Under the pieces are notes generated by a model. That model made no database searches. It was given only the letters and a program-made list of their open reading frames with translations, and was not told the DNA's origin. Shown piece by piece: positions 47,476 to 57,939 of a stretch of 64,000 nt of DNA. This DNA comes from Silene conica (taxonomy: Eukaryota; Streptophyta; Magnoliopsida; Caryophyllales; Caryophyllaceae), in assembly GCA_029255685.2 (NCBI GenBank), contig CM055320.2:9782614-9846613 (forward strand), written 5' to 3'. The position numbers and the translations under genes are program-made. The stretch's first letter is position 1, and each line of letters begins with the position of its first letter.

Positions 47476-49104
47476 CTCCCCCGTAGACGTAGCGGGAGGA
47501 GGACGGACGCAAAGACTAGAGCGGAACTGCGTAAAGAGTTGGCGCGGTAAACCCTTAGTAAAGATGTCAGCATATTGAAAAGAGGAGGGGACATGAAGAA
47601 CGCGCACTTTACCGAGTTGGACCTGCTCACGCACAAAATGTATGTCGATTTCAATATGTTTCGTGCGCTGGTGTTGGACGGGGTTGCCAGAAAGATAGAC
47701 GGCGGACACATTATCACAGTAGACCAAGGTAGCGTGACGAATAGGCAGTCGAAGCTCAAGAAGAAGATTACGAAGCCAACTGGTCTCAGCAACGGCATTA
47801 GCAACCCCGCGATATTCAGCCTCGGCACTGGACTTGGACACGGTGGCTTGACGTTTAGACGACCAGGAAATTAAATTATCACCCAAGAACACGCAGTACC
47901 CGGAAGTTGAGCGACGAGAGTCGGGGCACCCGGCCCAGTCGGCATCGGAATAGGCGGTAAGAACGTGGGTTTTGGACACGGTCAGAGTGAGGCCGAGGTG
48001 AATAGTACCCTTAACATAGCGAAGGACCCGTTTCATGAAGTGAAGATGACTCTCCCGGGGGTCATGCATAAACAAGCAAAGTTGTTGGACGGCGTAGGTA
48101 ATGTCCGGGCGAGTAATGGTCAAATATTGTAACGCACCGGCAAGGCTCCTATAAAGCGCAGGATCAGCCACAGGAGGACCGTCCGCGGCACCGAGTTTGG
48201 AGGAGGTGTCGACAGGTGTGGCCGTGGGATTACACCCGGTCATGGAAGCGCGGGCAAGAATGGAGTGAGCATAGTGGCGCTGGGATAGAAATAGACCGGT
48301 AGAAGATCGGCTAACAGCAATGCCAAGAAAGTGATGCAGCTTGCCCAAATCTGTCATGGCAAATTCACTAGACAACATAGTGACAATATGACGGAGCAGA
48401 CTGATGGTAGAGGCAGTAAGTACAATATCATCAACATACAAAAGAAGATAGGCAATACTAGACCCGTGTTGATAGATAAAAAGAGAAGGATCGCATTTAC
48501 TACTCCGAAAGCCCTGGGAGATGATGTAAGTAGCGAACCGTTGATACCACGCCCGAGGGGCTTGTTTTAACCCATATAAAGATGTTTTAAGGCGGCACAC
48601 ATGGGTCGGGGCAGATGGATCAACAAAGCCGGGAGGTTGATGCATATAGACGGTTTCAAGTAAGTCGCCGTGTAGAAAAGCATTCTTAACATCCAATTGA
48701 TGAATAAGCCAATGACGAGACACAGCCAGACTTAGAACCGTACGAATGGTGGCAGGCTTGACAACCGGGCTAAAAGTTTCGTCACAATCAATACCGACCT
48801 GCTGGGTTTTGCCATTGACGACAAGGCGCGCTTTATAGCGCTCAAGCTGACTATCAGAGCGAAATTTGTGACGGAAAAGCCACATACAGCGAATCACATG
48901 AGCATCCGAATGTCGAGGAACGAGTTCCCAAGTGTTGTTGCCAATAAGAGCTTGATATTCGGCATTCATGGCGGCACGCCAATTCGGTTCAAGGAGGGCA
49001 GCGGAGGGTGATTTGGGAATGGGTGACACAGTTGAGGTGGACGAGGTGAGGAGGTTAAGGCGGTTAATTGGTTTAAAAATGCCGTGATGGGAGCGGGTGG
49101 CCAT
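47470..49104 (-). CDS. Copia pol, downstream part: reverse transcriptase and RNase H
   Basis: An open frame of 544 codons from an internal Met. It has the Copia RT start (NWRAAMNAEYQALIGNNTWE), LDVKNAFLHGDL, the catalytic YVDD at residues 223-226, and LHHFLGIAV. RNase H follows with AYSDADWAG (Asp387, Asp389), SSAEAEYR (Glu430), VYCDN (Asp464) and the terminal HVPSSFQYADIFTKGLP. All catalytic residues are present. The Met at its start is not a natural start: the same frame continues upstream through the poly-Pro linker, and this part belongs to the gag-pol polyprotein. Related Copia proteins are one frame of about 1,400 aa. Confidence 0.92.
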   Translation of the reverse strand: MATRSHHGIFKPINRLNLLTSSTSTVSPIPKSPSAALLEPNWRAAMNAEYQALIGNNTWELVPRHSDAHVIRCMWLFRHKFRSDSQLERYKARLVVNGKTQQVGIDCDETFSPVVKPATIRTVLSLAVSRHWLIHQLDVKNAFLHGDLLETVYMHQPPGFVDPSAPTHVCRLKTSLYGLKQAPRAWYQRFATYIISQGFRSSKCDPSLFIYQHGSSIAYLLLYVDDIVLTASTISLLRHIVTMLSSEFAMTDLGKLHHFLGIAVSRSSTGLFLSQRHYAHSILARASMTGCNPTATPVDTSSKLGAADGPPVADPALYRSLAGALQYLTITRPDITYAVQQLCLFMHDPRESHLHFMKRVLRYVKGTIHLGLTLTVSKTHVLTAYSDADWAGCPDSRRSTSGYCVFLGDNLISWSSKRQATVSKSSAEAEYRGVANAVAETSWLRNLLLELRLPIRHATLVYCDNVSAVYLSGNPVQHQRTKHIEIDIHFVREQVQLGKVRVLHVPSSFQYADIFTKGLPRQLFTQFRSSLCVRPPPATSTGEY

Positions 49105-51761
49105 TCCGTGTGTGGGTGGTGGAGGGGGCGGAGGGGGGGGGGGGGATTCTGTGGTGGCGGAGTGGGCGTGGGAGGGGAGGTTGGTGTCGCGGGTTGGTTA
49201 GGAGTGCGGTGGGGGGTGGTATCGTGGGTAGAGGAAGAGGGTGGTGTCGCTGGGGGAGGGGGCACGGAGGGGGCAGGGGGATAAGAGAAAGCATCATGGG
49301 GAAGGGGTGGGTCGTCTGATGCAAGGAAGCGGTATGCGTTGGGTTGAGGGGTGTAGGTCAGGGCGTGGGGAAAAACATGTTCATCGAAGGTGACGTGCCG
49401 GGATAAAATAATTTTACCAGTTGCAATATCAAGACACCGGTACCCTCTATAGTTGGGTGGATAACCAAGGAAGACACATTGAGTGGAGCGGGGTTGAAGT
49501 TTGTGGTCACGGTTGGCGGAGAGATTGGGGTAACAGAGGCATCCGAAAACACGAAGGTGGTCATATGTAGGTTGACGGAGGAAAAGAGTGGAAGCGGGAG
49601 ACCGATAGTTAAGAAGTTGGGAGGGTAGAATGTTATGAAGATATGTAGCAGTGTGAAGGGCGTCGACCCAAAACGTGGGAGGTAAAGAAGCGTGGGCTAA
49701 TAGGGCAAGGACGATCTCATTAAGGCGACGAATCATTCGTTCGGCCTTGCCATTTTGTGAGGAGGTGTGAGGACAGGAGAAACGGAGGGTGAGACCGTTT
49801 TGTGTGGACAGTTGATGAAACGAGGAGTTGTCAAATTCCCGCCCCATGTCGCATTGGAAACTTTTAATGTCTTTTTCAAATTGGGTGCGGACATAGTTGC
49901 GGAATTGAAGAAATTTGCTAAACACTTCCGATTTTAGTTTAAGTGGGTAAATCCATACATACTGAGAGAAATTATCAATTAAAACCATGTAGTATTTAAA
50001 ACCGCTCTTGCTTAAAACGGGAGAAGTCCACAAATCACAATGTATAATGTCAAACGGAGATACAGAAACAGAAGTTGAAGAAACAAAAGGCAATCGTTTG
50101 TGTTTGCCAATTTGACAAGCATGACAAAGCTGGGAGCGACGCTCCTTATTACATTTAATAATGTTCTTAGACCTAAGATAATCCAGAATGTTATGACCTG
50201 GATGACCGAGGCGAGGGTGCCACAAGTCAGAGGTCGACGCAACAAGGAAGGCTTGGGGCGGCTCGTTGGATGACGTAGCTGACACGGGATAGAGTGTACC
50301 GGTGCTATTGCTCCTCATTAGGATTTTCCCAGTCCGTATATCCTTCACAGAGAAACCATTAGGGTCAAATTCGACGGTCACATTATTGTCTTTTGTGAAT
50401 TGTCGTACGGAAATTAAGTTTTTGATTATCTGTGGGGTGTAGAGGACATTTTTAAGAGTAAAGTTGCTGGTGGGTGTGGCAATGGTGGTGTTGCCGGAGC
50501 CATGAACCGGAATTGACTTGCCATTACCGACATAAATAGACCGAACATTACTCTTATTGAATGGAGGAGAAAGCGTACCTGACTCGGATGTCAAATGTGA
50601 CGATGCGCCCGTGTCCATATAATAGTTATTATCGTCGGGTTGATACAGTGTCATTGCTTGGAAGGCTTGACCCAATTGCGACGGCTCAAACCCATCCGCG
50701 GCAGCAACATACGCCTGACCTTGCTGTCCAGAGGCGGGTTGAAAACTGGGAAAACGCACCTGTGAACCACGGGTCTGAGGTTGCCACGGGTTGACCCAGC
50801 CTTGTTGAGCGGGATAAGGACAAGGCGGGACGGCCCATGGCATGGGCCAGAGTTGTGGGGGACCAGTAGCGACCCAGGTTTGAGTCACTGGAGGGCGTCC
50901 AGTATTATTTCCACCAGAAGGTCCCGAATTCCCGCGTTGCTGACTGTTCCAGCCACCGCCACCTTTATGTTTCCCTTTATAGCCCGTCTTTTTGCCGTTC
51001 CAGTTGCCATTGCCAGAGTTATTTTTGCCGGAAGTTCCTGACCCAGTTGACCCGTCGTTCCAGCCGGAGGTGTTTGTCGGAGGGGTAGCAGGAGCGGCCA
51101 GAGCAGTAGCAGATGTGTCCTCTGTGCGCGCAGACCTACGGTGCTCCTCTAATTGCAGCATACTCCGAGCAGTTTCGAACGCAGGTAACAATTGATTAAT
51201 ATATGCTCCGACGGTGTCATAGGAAGAGGGGAGGCCACGAACTAATTGCAATACCAATCGCTGATCGGTAACGGAACTGCCGACATCAGTTAATTGAGTG
51301 GCAAGATCTTTAAGTTTCTGGCAATAATCATCCATGGAACTGCACTTGGAAAGCGAAATATTGGTGAATTCGTGCTCCAAAGCAGCCGCCCTGGCCCCTT
51401 TATTGTTGAGAAAGTGATCCTTAAGACGAGTCCAGGCCTCATAGGCGGTAGAATCCGTCTCAAGAATACGAATTAGGAGATCTTCAGAGATAGAGCCATA
51501 AATCCATTGAAGTACATGGGCATCGATTTCGCACCAGTCAGCGTAGGTGGGGTCGGTGGCTGCCGGAGGAGGGGTCCCATCGATGTGATGAGAGACCTTG
51601 TATCCTTTCACGTGGAGGGTGAAGAGTTTCACCCATGAAGAGTATGTAATTTTAACGCCGTCAAGCATCCGGATTTTGTGAAGGATGTTGTTAACGGAGT
51701 ATACAGGATGCAATCCGGACTTGCCAGATTGGGAACCAGAGATTTCGAGTCCTCCTACCAT
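48966..51761 (-). CDS. Copia gag-pol, upstream part: gag, protease, integrase
   Basis: A 931-codon frame. Gag is at about residues 20-215 (SSWVKLFTLHVKGYKVSHHI; LQLVRGLPSSYDTV). A Gly/Asn-rich basic region at 230-290 stands where a CCHC knuckle often lies, but no CX2CX4HX4C motif is present. The protease has DTGA at 383-386. The integrase has the HHCC finger (His515, His520, Cys546, Cys549) and the DD35E triad Asp576, Asp638, Glu674, then FWVDALHTATYLHN. A Pro-rich linker from about 830 runs into a C13 tract, after which this frame continues meaninglessly to 48966. The natural polyprotein changes to the other frame at that tract. Confidence 0.93.
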   Translation of the reverse strand: MVGGLEISGSQSGKSGLHPVYSVNNILHKIRMLDGVKITYSSWVKLFTLHVKGYKVSHHIDGTPPPAATDPTYADWCEIDAHVLQWIYGSISEDLLIRILETDSTAYEAWTRLKDHFLNNKGARAAALEHEFTNISLSKCSSMDDYCQKLKDLATQLTDVGSSVTDQRLVLQLVRGLPSSYDTVGAYINQLLPAFETARSMLQLEEHRRSARTEDTSATALAAPATPPTNTSGWNDGSTGSGTSGKNNSGNGNWNGKKTGYKGKHKGGGGWNSQQRGNSGPSGGNNTGRPPVTQTWVATGPPQLWPMPWAVPPCPYPAQQGWVNPWQPQTRGSQVRFPSFQPASGQQGQAYVAAADGFEPSQLGQAFQAMTLYQPDDNNYYMDTGASSHLTSESGTLSPPFNKSNVRSIYVGNGKSIPVHGSGNTTIATPTSNFTLKNVLYTPQIIKNLISVRQFTKDNNVTVEFDPNGFSVKDIRTGKILMRSNSTGTLYPVSATSSNEPPQAFLVASTSDLWHPRLGHPGHNILDYLRSKNIIKCNKERRSQLCHACQIGKHKRLPFVSSTSVSVSPFDIIHCDLWTSPVLSKSGFKYYMVLIDNFSQYVWIYPLKLKSEVFSKFLQFRNYVRTQFEKDIKSFQCDMGREFDNSSFHQLSTQNGLTLRFSCPHTSSQNGKAERMIRRLNEIVLALLAHASLPPTFWVDALHTATYLHNILPSQLLNYRSPASTLFLRQPTYDHLRVFGCLCYPNLSANRDHKLQPRSTQCVFLGYPPNYRGYRCLDIATGKIILSRHVTFDEHVFPHALTYTPQPNAYRFLASDDPPLPHDAFSYPPAPSVPPPPATPPSSSTHDTTPHRTPNQPATPTSPPTPTPPPQNPPPPLRPLHHPHTEWPPAPITAFLNQLTALTSSPRPPQLCHPFPNHPPLPSLNRIGVPP
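49133..49145. other. G13 homopolymer at the Copia frame change
   Basis: Thirteen G on the plus strand (C13 in the coding strand) lie exactly where the integrase-side frame and the RT-side frame both read as proline codons. One base gained or lost here explains the whole interruption. It may be a real indel or a base-calling error. Confidence 0.85.
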
Positions 51762-51844
51762 GGCCGAAGCACTGGAGGGAAGGGAAGGAGACTCTGTATT
51801 TTAATAAGTGTGTTTTGTTGAGAGAACCTAGATTTCTGATACCA

Positions 51845-51980
51845 TGTTAATGATTGAATCCCTGCCATATTATTTCATAGACTAGAGTATATAAAGTACA
51901 ACAGTTACAACGAGAGCAAACCAAAAGCTATACAGGAGTAAATACAATTAAATAGATACAGAGTATTTACTCGACTAATA
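51845..51980 (-). repeat. 5' LTR of the Copia element
   Basis: Identical to 47340-47475. Adjacent on its inner side is the primer-binding site TGGTATCAGA. Confidence 0.95.
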
Positions 51981-51985
51981 CAACC

Positions 51986-52883
51986 ATTCATACTTTAAAG
52001 GTCATATCATGTTCCATGTCTTTTGCTAGAAGTTTCACATGACAATAGATATCCTGCTGAAAACTAGTCATACTCCAAGCCAGTCTTGCTTAAAACATCT
52101 TAAACTTACAACACAGTCATTTTAACTAGTATAAAATGAACCTCATCACACATTCGAAAAAGGCAATCTTACGCTTAATCTTTGCAGGTTAGGTTCTAGT
52201 GTTCGGTTGATGAAGGTTTTCTGGGGACCAAAGATCAATCAATACTCAATAAGGATTATTTTATTTTTCTCAATGCTGTTATATTACTCTGCATATAAAG
52301 GTTTCCACCTTTCAGAGATCAAATTGATGTTTACTCCTAATTGCGTATCGACACTACTCGACAGTGACTTGTCCAACACTCAAAACAAAATGTAAAGCTT
52401 TAGGAGCTAGAAAATTGGTATTCAACTACACATAAATAAAATGTTCCGTTTTCAGAATATAAAAGACGAGTTTAAAAAATGACCGCTATTCCAAAGAGTA
52501 GGAGTTAGACGGGAGTATTTAAGTCCGGTACCAACATATTCATAAGCAACATTGATTCTACCGTACGATTTTTACAATTAACTTCACCACCAAAAGTATA
52601 ACATCAATAAAATCAGCATCATACTAATCTAATAATCTGCACAGAAGAAGCTTTACTAGTGAAGAACGTCATTAAATTGGGGAAAACAACAGAAGAACAA
52701 TTTGATTCAAACAATTAATAAAACTGAAAACTATTATGATTGATGCATAAACATGAACAAAATCAGTAATTACATTAGATGATGGAGAATTTAAAAAATT
52801 AAATAAGTTGATCAAAAACTATTATGATGGATGCGAAATAAAATCTAGATGAATCAAAATGAAAATTAGGAGATCGAAATTAC
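51986..52883. other. Putative intron sequence upstream of the Copia insertion
   Basis: AT-rich noncoding DNA between the retrotransposon and a likely leader exon. It continues the sequence interrupted at 47335. No element or gene is seen. Confidence 0.4.
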
Positions 52884-53035
52884 CTAGATCCGAAAATAAA
52901 TTAGGATGATGATGATCAATCAAACTATGAGTGATAAAATGGAGAATGTAATGCGAGTTAACGACGAAGATGAGCTGAAAAACACGACTTTAAGGGAGAA
53001 AGGGAAGACAGCGAAAGCGAAGAGTGTGTGAGGGA
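52884..53035 (-). other. Possible 5' leader exon
   Basis: On the minus strand, a CT-rich stretch (CTTCCCTTTCTCCCTTAAAG) with no ATG frame runs to a strong donor GATCTAG|gtaatt at 52884/52883. CT-rich leaders followed by a first intron are common in plant genes. It could be the noncoding first exon of the candidate gene at 46567-47026. The link is an inference. Confidence 0.35.
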
Positions 53036-53052
53036 CTCTGAATTAGAGTAAA

Positions 53053-55037
53053 CCAGTCTTATACCCGTGCAAATTGCACGGGTTTGCACTTTAAAATATT
53101 ATAAAAAAAAATGTCATTAATATAAGTTGTTTTTTAAATAAGGATATATTTTATCATTTTATCTAGTTAGTGTGGTTCAATATGTGGAGATGATTTTTAA
53201 AATAGAGTAAAAAAGAATTAATTTTTAGTCCTATATTATAGCATAACAAAAATAGAAAATTTTAAAACGAAGAAAAACAACACAATGAGCAGTAATGGTG
53301 TATAATCATAATTACAATTGTACTATAACTTCTCGAAATCGGACGCGCGTTTTATATCATCGCAAATAAAAATCTTTAATCCTTTTTGCTTGTGACTCTC
53401 GAAATGGCCACATAAAGCTGACCGTGTGTAAATACTGACTTATGAAGATATTAAGAAAATTCAAATGGAAGACAATATTCTTTGTGAATTACAAAAATGC
53501 CAACTTATAAGACGATATAAACCCGTGTAATTGTTTTACAAGTATTGAATCTTAATTAGCGTCTGTGTATTAATAATGTTCTATAAATCGCACATGATTG
53601 TTTTCACATGTCGGCTGTTAATTAGGATCTATGTATTAAATTTATTGCGTAAAGCGCGTGATTGATCAAAAATTTGTAATCTGAACCCGTGTAAACACCA
53701 AAATTGTGAAATTTGAAATATGGAATTTATACATACTATACGTGTATGAGTGAATTTGAATACGGGACCGTGTATTAGAACTATAATACGTAAGCATGTG
53801 TAAAACAAACCTTGCAAATTGAAACAGCATGCTTAAATTACTACGTGTGGTTTTTTCTGTTGTTTCAATGGGAGACAATCTTGTACAATTTTTTTTTTAT
53901 GATTGTTCCAATTTAACAGACCCGCGAATTTGGAAGAACATACTTTTAATTTTTAATAAATATAGACCTATTTGTCGCATATCTTTAAATTTGTTTCTTA
54001 ACATATTTAATTAAAGTGAATAAATGAATAAGATAAGAAAATATATAAAACCACAACCCGTAAAACCAGTTGAAATTATGATAATTTTTTTGAAACAAAG
54101 GGTCGAAACTTAGACTTACTTTGAGCGAGTTTACCCAAAACAGACCAAGTCCAAAGATATACTATTAACAGCCTATATACCAACCCACCGTAGCCTCACA
54201 TACAGCTTTGTGCTCTCTCATCTCTCACCCTAAATCTAACTACCTTTCCCTAACATACTACTCCATATTTTTTACCTTCCATCTTGCCGTCTTCTCATTT
54301 GATTTCTGTCGTCTCACCTAATCTGTTACACTACTCGTCATTTCAAGATCATTTAAACTCGCAATGTCCCAATTCCTCTCTCTCGTTGCAATCCTTCATA
54401 CGGAGTAATTTTGTTGCCGTATTTTTCAGATTTCAATAAAAAAAATTATGCATATGAATATTCTTTTGTCCATATTTTCGGGTTTCAATATTATTATTAC
54501 GTTTTTTACTTTTTATCAAAGTATTTCTGATTTTTTCGATTTAAGTAAATTATTCATCGATCTTAGTTATTTTCATATTTCATACGGAGTTCATCTTATA
54601 TGAATAATTTATGCGAATCATAGCCATGAGCAATTGAACACCATAGATATAGTGACTTATTTAGTTTTATTGTCATATGTGAATATTTTTCATTTTAATG
54701 CTCACCCTAGCTAATCTTATTTGACTTATTTTTCTGTATTTTTCCCCCTATAATAATAGGTGTTTTAAAAAGATTGTTGAATAATTTTCCTATTTATACC
54801 ATAATTAATCTAACTATAAAAGATATTAATGATTTTTTAATCTAGTTATTTAATATGCAATCCACATATATCAAAAATTTGTCATTTTTATTGTTGTAAA
54901 TGGGAATAAAAGTGTTGCATAAAAAATAAAACGGGTGGAGAACATGGTGGGCCACCTTCTGAAAATAAAATAAAAAACTGAACTTTCAACCACAGTGCGA
55001 CACCTAAGCACTGTGGTTGTTGCTTTTATATATAGGA
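53053..55037 (-). mobile_element. Helitron (about 2 kb), decayed
   Basis: In minus orientation it starts A|TCCTATATATAAAAGC at 55037 and ends CTGG|T at 53053. Just before the end is a GC-rich hairpin ACCCGTGCAA-A-TTGCACGGGT (53063-53083). TC start, CTRR end, 3' hairpin and insertion between A and T with no duplication are the Helitron hallmarks. A second palindrome, AACCACAGTGC...GCACTGTGGTT, lies near the 5' end. The interior is noncoding except for a helicase remnant near the 3' end, so this copy is non-autonomous. Confidence 0.8.
53330..53446 (-). pseudogene. Helitron helicase C-terminal remnant
   Basis: The minus strand gives FTHGQLYVAISRVTSKK, then with one frame change a version of GLKIFICDD. 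This is the hallmark C-terminus of the PIF1-like helicase of plant Helitrons (…GQLYVALSRVTS…GLKILI). Only about 40 codons survive. Confidence 0.75.
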
Positions 55038-55180
55038 TTGAAGGCCGCGTGTGTTACTGTGTTAGGTGGGGATTGATATAGGAGATACGTGGCAACATCT
55101 AGTGCATCTGTAGTTTTAAAATCTAACGGTTTTGAATGGGTCCGGCGGCCTCACCCTAGGAGGGTGCCTCACGTGATTCG

Positions 55181-55187
<7 letters not shown>

Positions 55188-55240
<53 letters not shown>
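55188..55240. repeat. (AT)n(AG)n microsatellite, left flank
   Basis: About 16 AT units then 10 AG units, mirrored in reverse at 56074-56146. Confidence 0.95.
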
Positions 55241-56074
55241 TTGGGATCACATGAGTCCACCCTAAATATTTGAATCCATGAGTCTAACAATGATATCACA
55301 AGTTATATAAAAAAGTATCATATTTTTTCAATATCAAATTTTTTTTCCATTTCTTGTTTTTTTTTTTACCATTTCTTGTTTTTTTCCTTATTTTTGCCTT
55401 TTCTTTTAAAATGACATTTTCTTTATTAAAAAAATTCCCTTTTCAATATGCATTTTTTTTTAAAAACAAACACGTTTTTTTTAATAAAAGGCGTTTTTTC
55501 TCGAAGTTTTTTTTCTCTCGAATTTTTTTTTCATTACAATATCACAACTTACTTAATACAATATCACCGGTTTTCAAAATAATATCACAAAAAAAAATCG
55601 AGAAAAAAAAATATTTTGGAAAAAAATTCGAAAAAAAAAAATTTTCGGGAAAAAAAATTCGTGATATTGTTTAATATAGTGTGTGATATTGTTTAACAAA
55701 AGGCGTTTTTTCTCGAATTTTTTTTTTCATTACAATATCACAAGTTACTCAATACAATATCACCGGTTCTTCAAAATAATATCACAAAAAAAAATCTGAA
55801 AAAAAATATTGAGAAAAAAAATATTTCGGAAAAAAAAATTGAAAAAAAAATTTTGAAAAAAAAAATTTGGGAAAAAAATTTCTGGAAAAATTTTCGTGAT
55901 ATTGTTTTATATAGTGCGTGATATTGTTTTCTGTGATATTGTATTGAAAAGGTTGTGATATTGTAGACTTTGTAGTGTAAAAAAAAACGTGATATTTTTA
56001 TTTTTTAATACAACTTGTGATACTCTAAATGGACTCATGGACTCAAATATTTAGGTGGACTCACCGGATCCCGC
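55241..56074. mobile_element. Microsatellite-embedded element with inverted ends
   Basis: The left end reads GTTGGGATCACATGAGTCCA then CCCTAAATATTTGAATCC. The reverse complement of the right end reads GCGGGATCCGGTGAGTCCACC then TAAATATTTGAGTCCATGAG. The interior is noncoding, made of repeated AATATCAC and runs of A or T around ATATTTTCG words. The flanking microsatellites are also inverted, so the palindrome continues outside the element. Confidence 0.75.

Positions 56075-56146
<72 letters not shown>
56074..56146. repeat. (CT)n(AT)n microsatellite, right flank
   Basis: About 12 CT and 24 AT units, the mirror image of 55188-55240. Confidence 0.95.
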
Positions 56147-56149
<3 letters not shown>

Positions 56150-57524
56150 AATGAAAAACACTGCGCAAAATTGTATTAAAAAATATCACGTTTTTTTTAC
56201 ACTACAATATCACAATGTCACAACCTTTTTAATGGATCATGCAACTCTGATGTAAACAACTCCCCGTTGTAAAACATCATATGCATCATTACAAAAACAC
56301 CACAATCTACGTTTTTGTAAAAGGTTAACTAGAACATTAGGGCGGCAACTGACTTTAATCTTCGCAGCACTGCAAAGAACCATACGAGCTAAATAAACAC
56401 AAAGTGATGCATATAATACAACAACACCCCATGAAGTCACTACTACATACAATAACTGAGTTTTATAATACAATAACAGAACTTATATAATACAATAATT
56501 GTATTTAAATGAAGTGTCTAAACACATTAAAATAACTGTGTACAAACCATTAAAATAACTGTCTAAACACATTAAAATAACTGTGTACAAACCATTAAAA
56601 TAGATGTTATTGTATTCATAATAGCTGTTATTGTAATTCATAGTAAAAAAGGGAATACAATAACAGTCTTAGACGAATACAATAACAGTCTTAGACAATT
56701 ACAATAACAGTCTCAGACGAATACAATAACAGTATTAGACGATTACAATAACAGTCTGAGACGGTTACAATAACTGTCTGATACGATTATAAAAAAAGGG
56801 AATACAATAACAGTCTTAGACGAATACAATAACAGTCTTAGACAATTACAATAATTTCGAAAATCAGGTAAAAAATCTGGAAAATACAATTAAGAAACCC
56901 TAATTTTAACTGGAAACAAAATGCAAAATGACTAATTGAACTACACACCAGTTTTAAGTAAAACGCAACTACATAAACGAAGATTTTTACAAAATTGACG
57001 AAAATCAAAGAAGTAAGATAAAAAAAACCCTAAAATTATGCTAAAACGAGAAAAAAAGTATACAAAATACTCTAATTGAACTACATAATGAAAAACACTG
57101 CGCAAAATTGAAGAATAACAACAGAAAACACAACAAAAATCAACTTAAAAAAACCTACAAAAAGTGACGAAAATAGAAGAAAACGAAATGAATGTTTTAC
57201 TGGAGAAACACTGCGCTAAATTACCTGAAGATGAACGGAATAACGACGAAAATGAGCGAAGAAATCGACGAAGAAAAGATGAGCAAGATGATGGAGGTTT
57301 TACTAGAAAAAATGGAGGTTTTACAGTAGAATTATGGAGGTTTTACAGCAGAATTTCAGTTGGGAAGTTGAAAAGAGGGGAAAAAAGAAGTGAGGGGTGA
57401 AATTTTGGGTTTATATATGAATTGTGAGATTTAATCTCAGTCACTAATCTGAATTAAAAATGGATGGTCTAGATTCAAAGGTGTAACTCACCAAATATAC
57501 ACCAACTCATATGATCCTACTTCT
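56147..57524. mobile_element. Second TA-flanked element, left end missing
   Basis: The right end (reverse complement AGTAGGATCATATGAGTTGG) resembles the ends of the neighbouring elements, but no left partner is seen unless it is the one at 55241. The interior contains the minisatellite at 56650-56800 and a lysine- and glutamate-rich open frame at 57164-57400 (78 codons, GGFT repeated), which looks like repeat DNA rather than a gene. GAAAAACACTGCGCAAAATT occurs near 56148 and again near 57088. Confidence 0.5.
56650..56800. repeat. 22-bp minisatellite
   Basis: Six units of GAATACAATAACAGTCTTAG plus AC with small changes, followed by a partial second run at 56811-56850. Confidence 0.9.
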
Positions 57525-57593
57525 CTATATATATACATATATATACATATATATACATATATATACATATATATACATATATATATCTATATA
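57525..57593. repeat. (TATATACA)n microsatellite
   Basis: TATATACA units between two elements; both appear to abut it. Confidence 0.95.
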
Positions 57594-57939
57594 GATTTAG
57601 GATCGGGTGAGAACGATTATACGGTGCATACGGTGAGAACGAATATTAACCGTGGGATTAAAAAGAAATACACGGCTGACACTAGATATTCAATTAAACC
57701 TATTACATACCCATTAAGCCCCATATACTTCCTTATCCAACTTCATTTCCTTTCTAATTCACCGACACAAGTCCAATTCAAATAATATTCAATTGCCAAT
57801 TTTATTTCAATTCACCATTGTTACCCATTAATGTCAGCCACCAACCTTCCTTCATATTATCATTCTCGAACACCGATAACACCTTGATCAACTTCTGAAG
57901 TGATCCTAAATCTATATTTTTTTTGTTTCTTTACATAAA

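Larger units (their letters stand above)
47340..51980 (-). mobile_element. Ty1/Copia retrotransposon, very young, Retrofit/Ale-like
   Basis: A 4,641-base element with two 136-base LTRs (47340-47475 and 51845-51980) that I read as identical base for base, flanked by a perfect 5-bp duplication CAACC (47335-47339 and 51981-51985). It is read on the minus strand. Just inside the 5' LTR is TGGTATCAGA (primer-binding site for initiator Met tRNA), and just before the 3' LTR is a G-rich polypurine tract. Gag, protease, integrase, RT and RNase H occur in Copia order. Short LTRs and the domain style suggest the Retrofit/Ale lineage. Identical LTRs mean a recent insertion. The coding region is interrupted only by one frame change in the Pro-rich linker. 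Confidence 0.95.

Noticed and set aside
49084-51195. Several plus-strand open frames opposite the Copia element
   Set aside because: They are shadows of the minus-strand gag-pol reading frames and Gly/Pro-rich linker, with no own features.
55354-55674. 106-codon Phe/Lys-rich frame
   Set aside because: Encoded by poly-T and poly-A runs in a repeat interior; low complexity.
57164-57400. 78-codon Lys/Glu/Arg-rich frame with repeated GGFT
   Set aside because: It is formed from short local repeats in a transposon interior. It is not conserved-looking and has no known domain.
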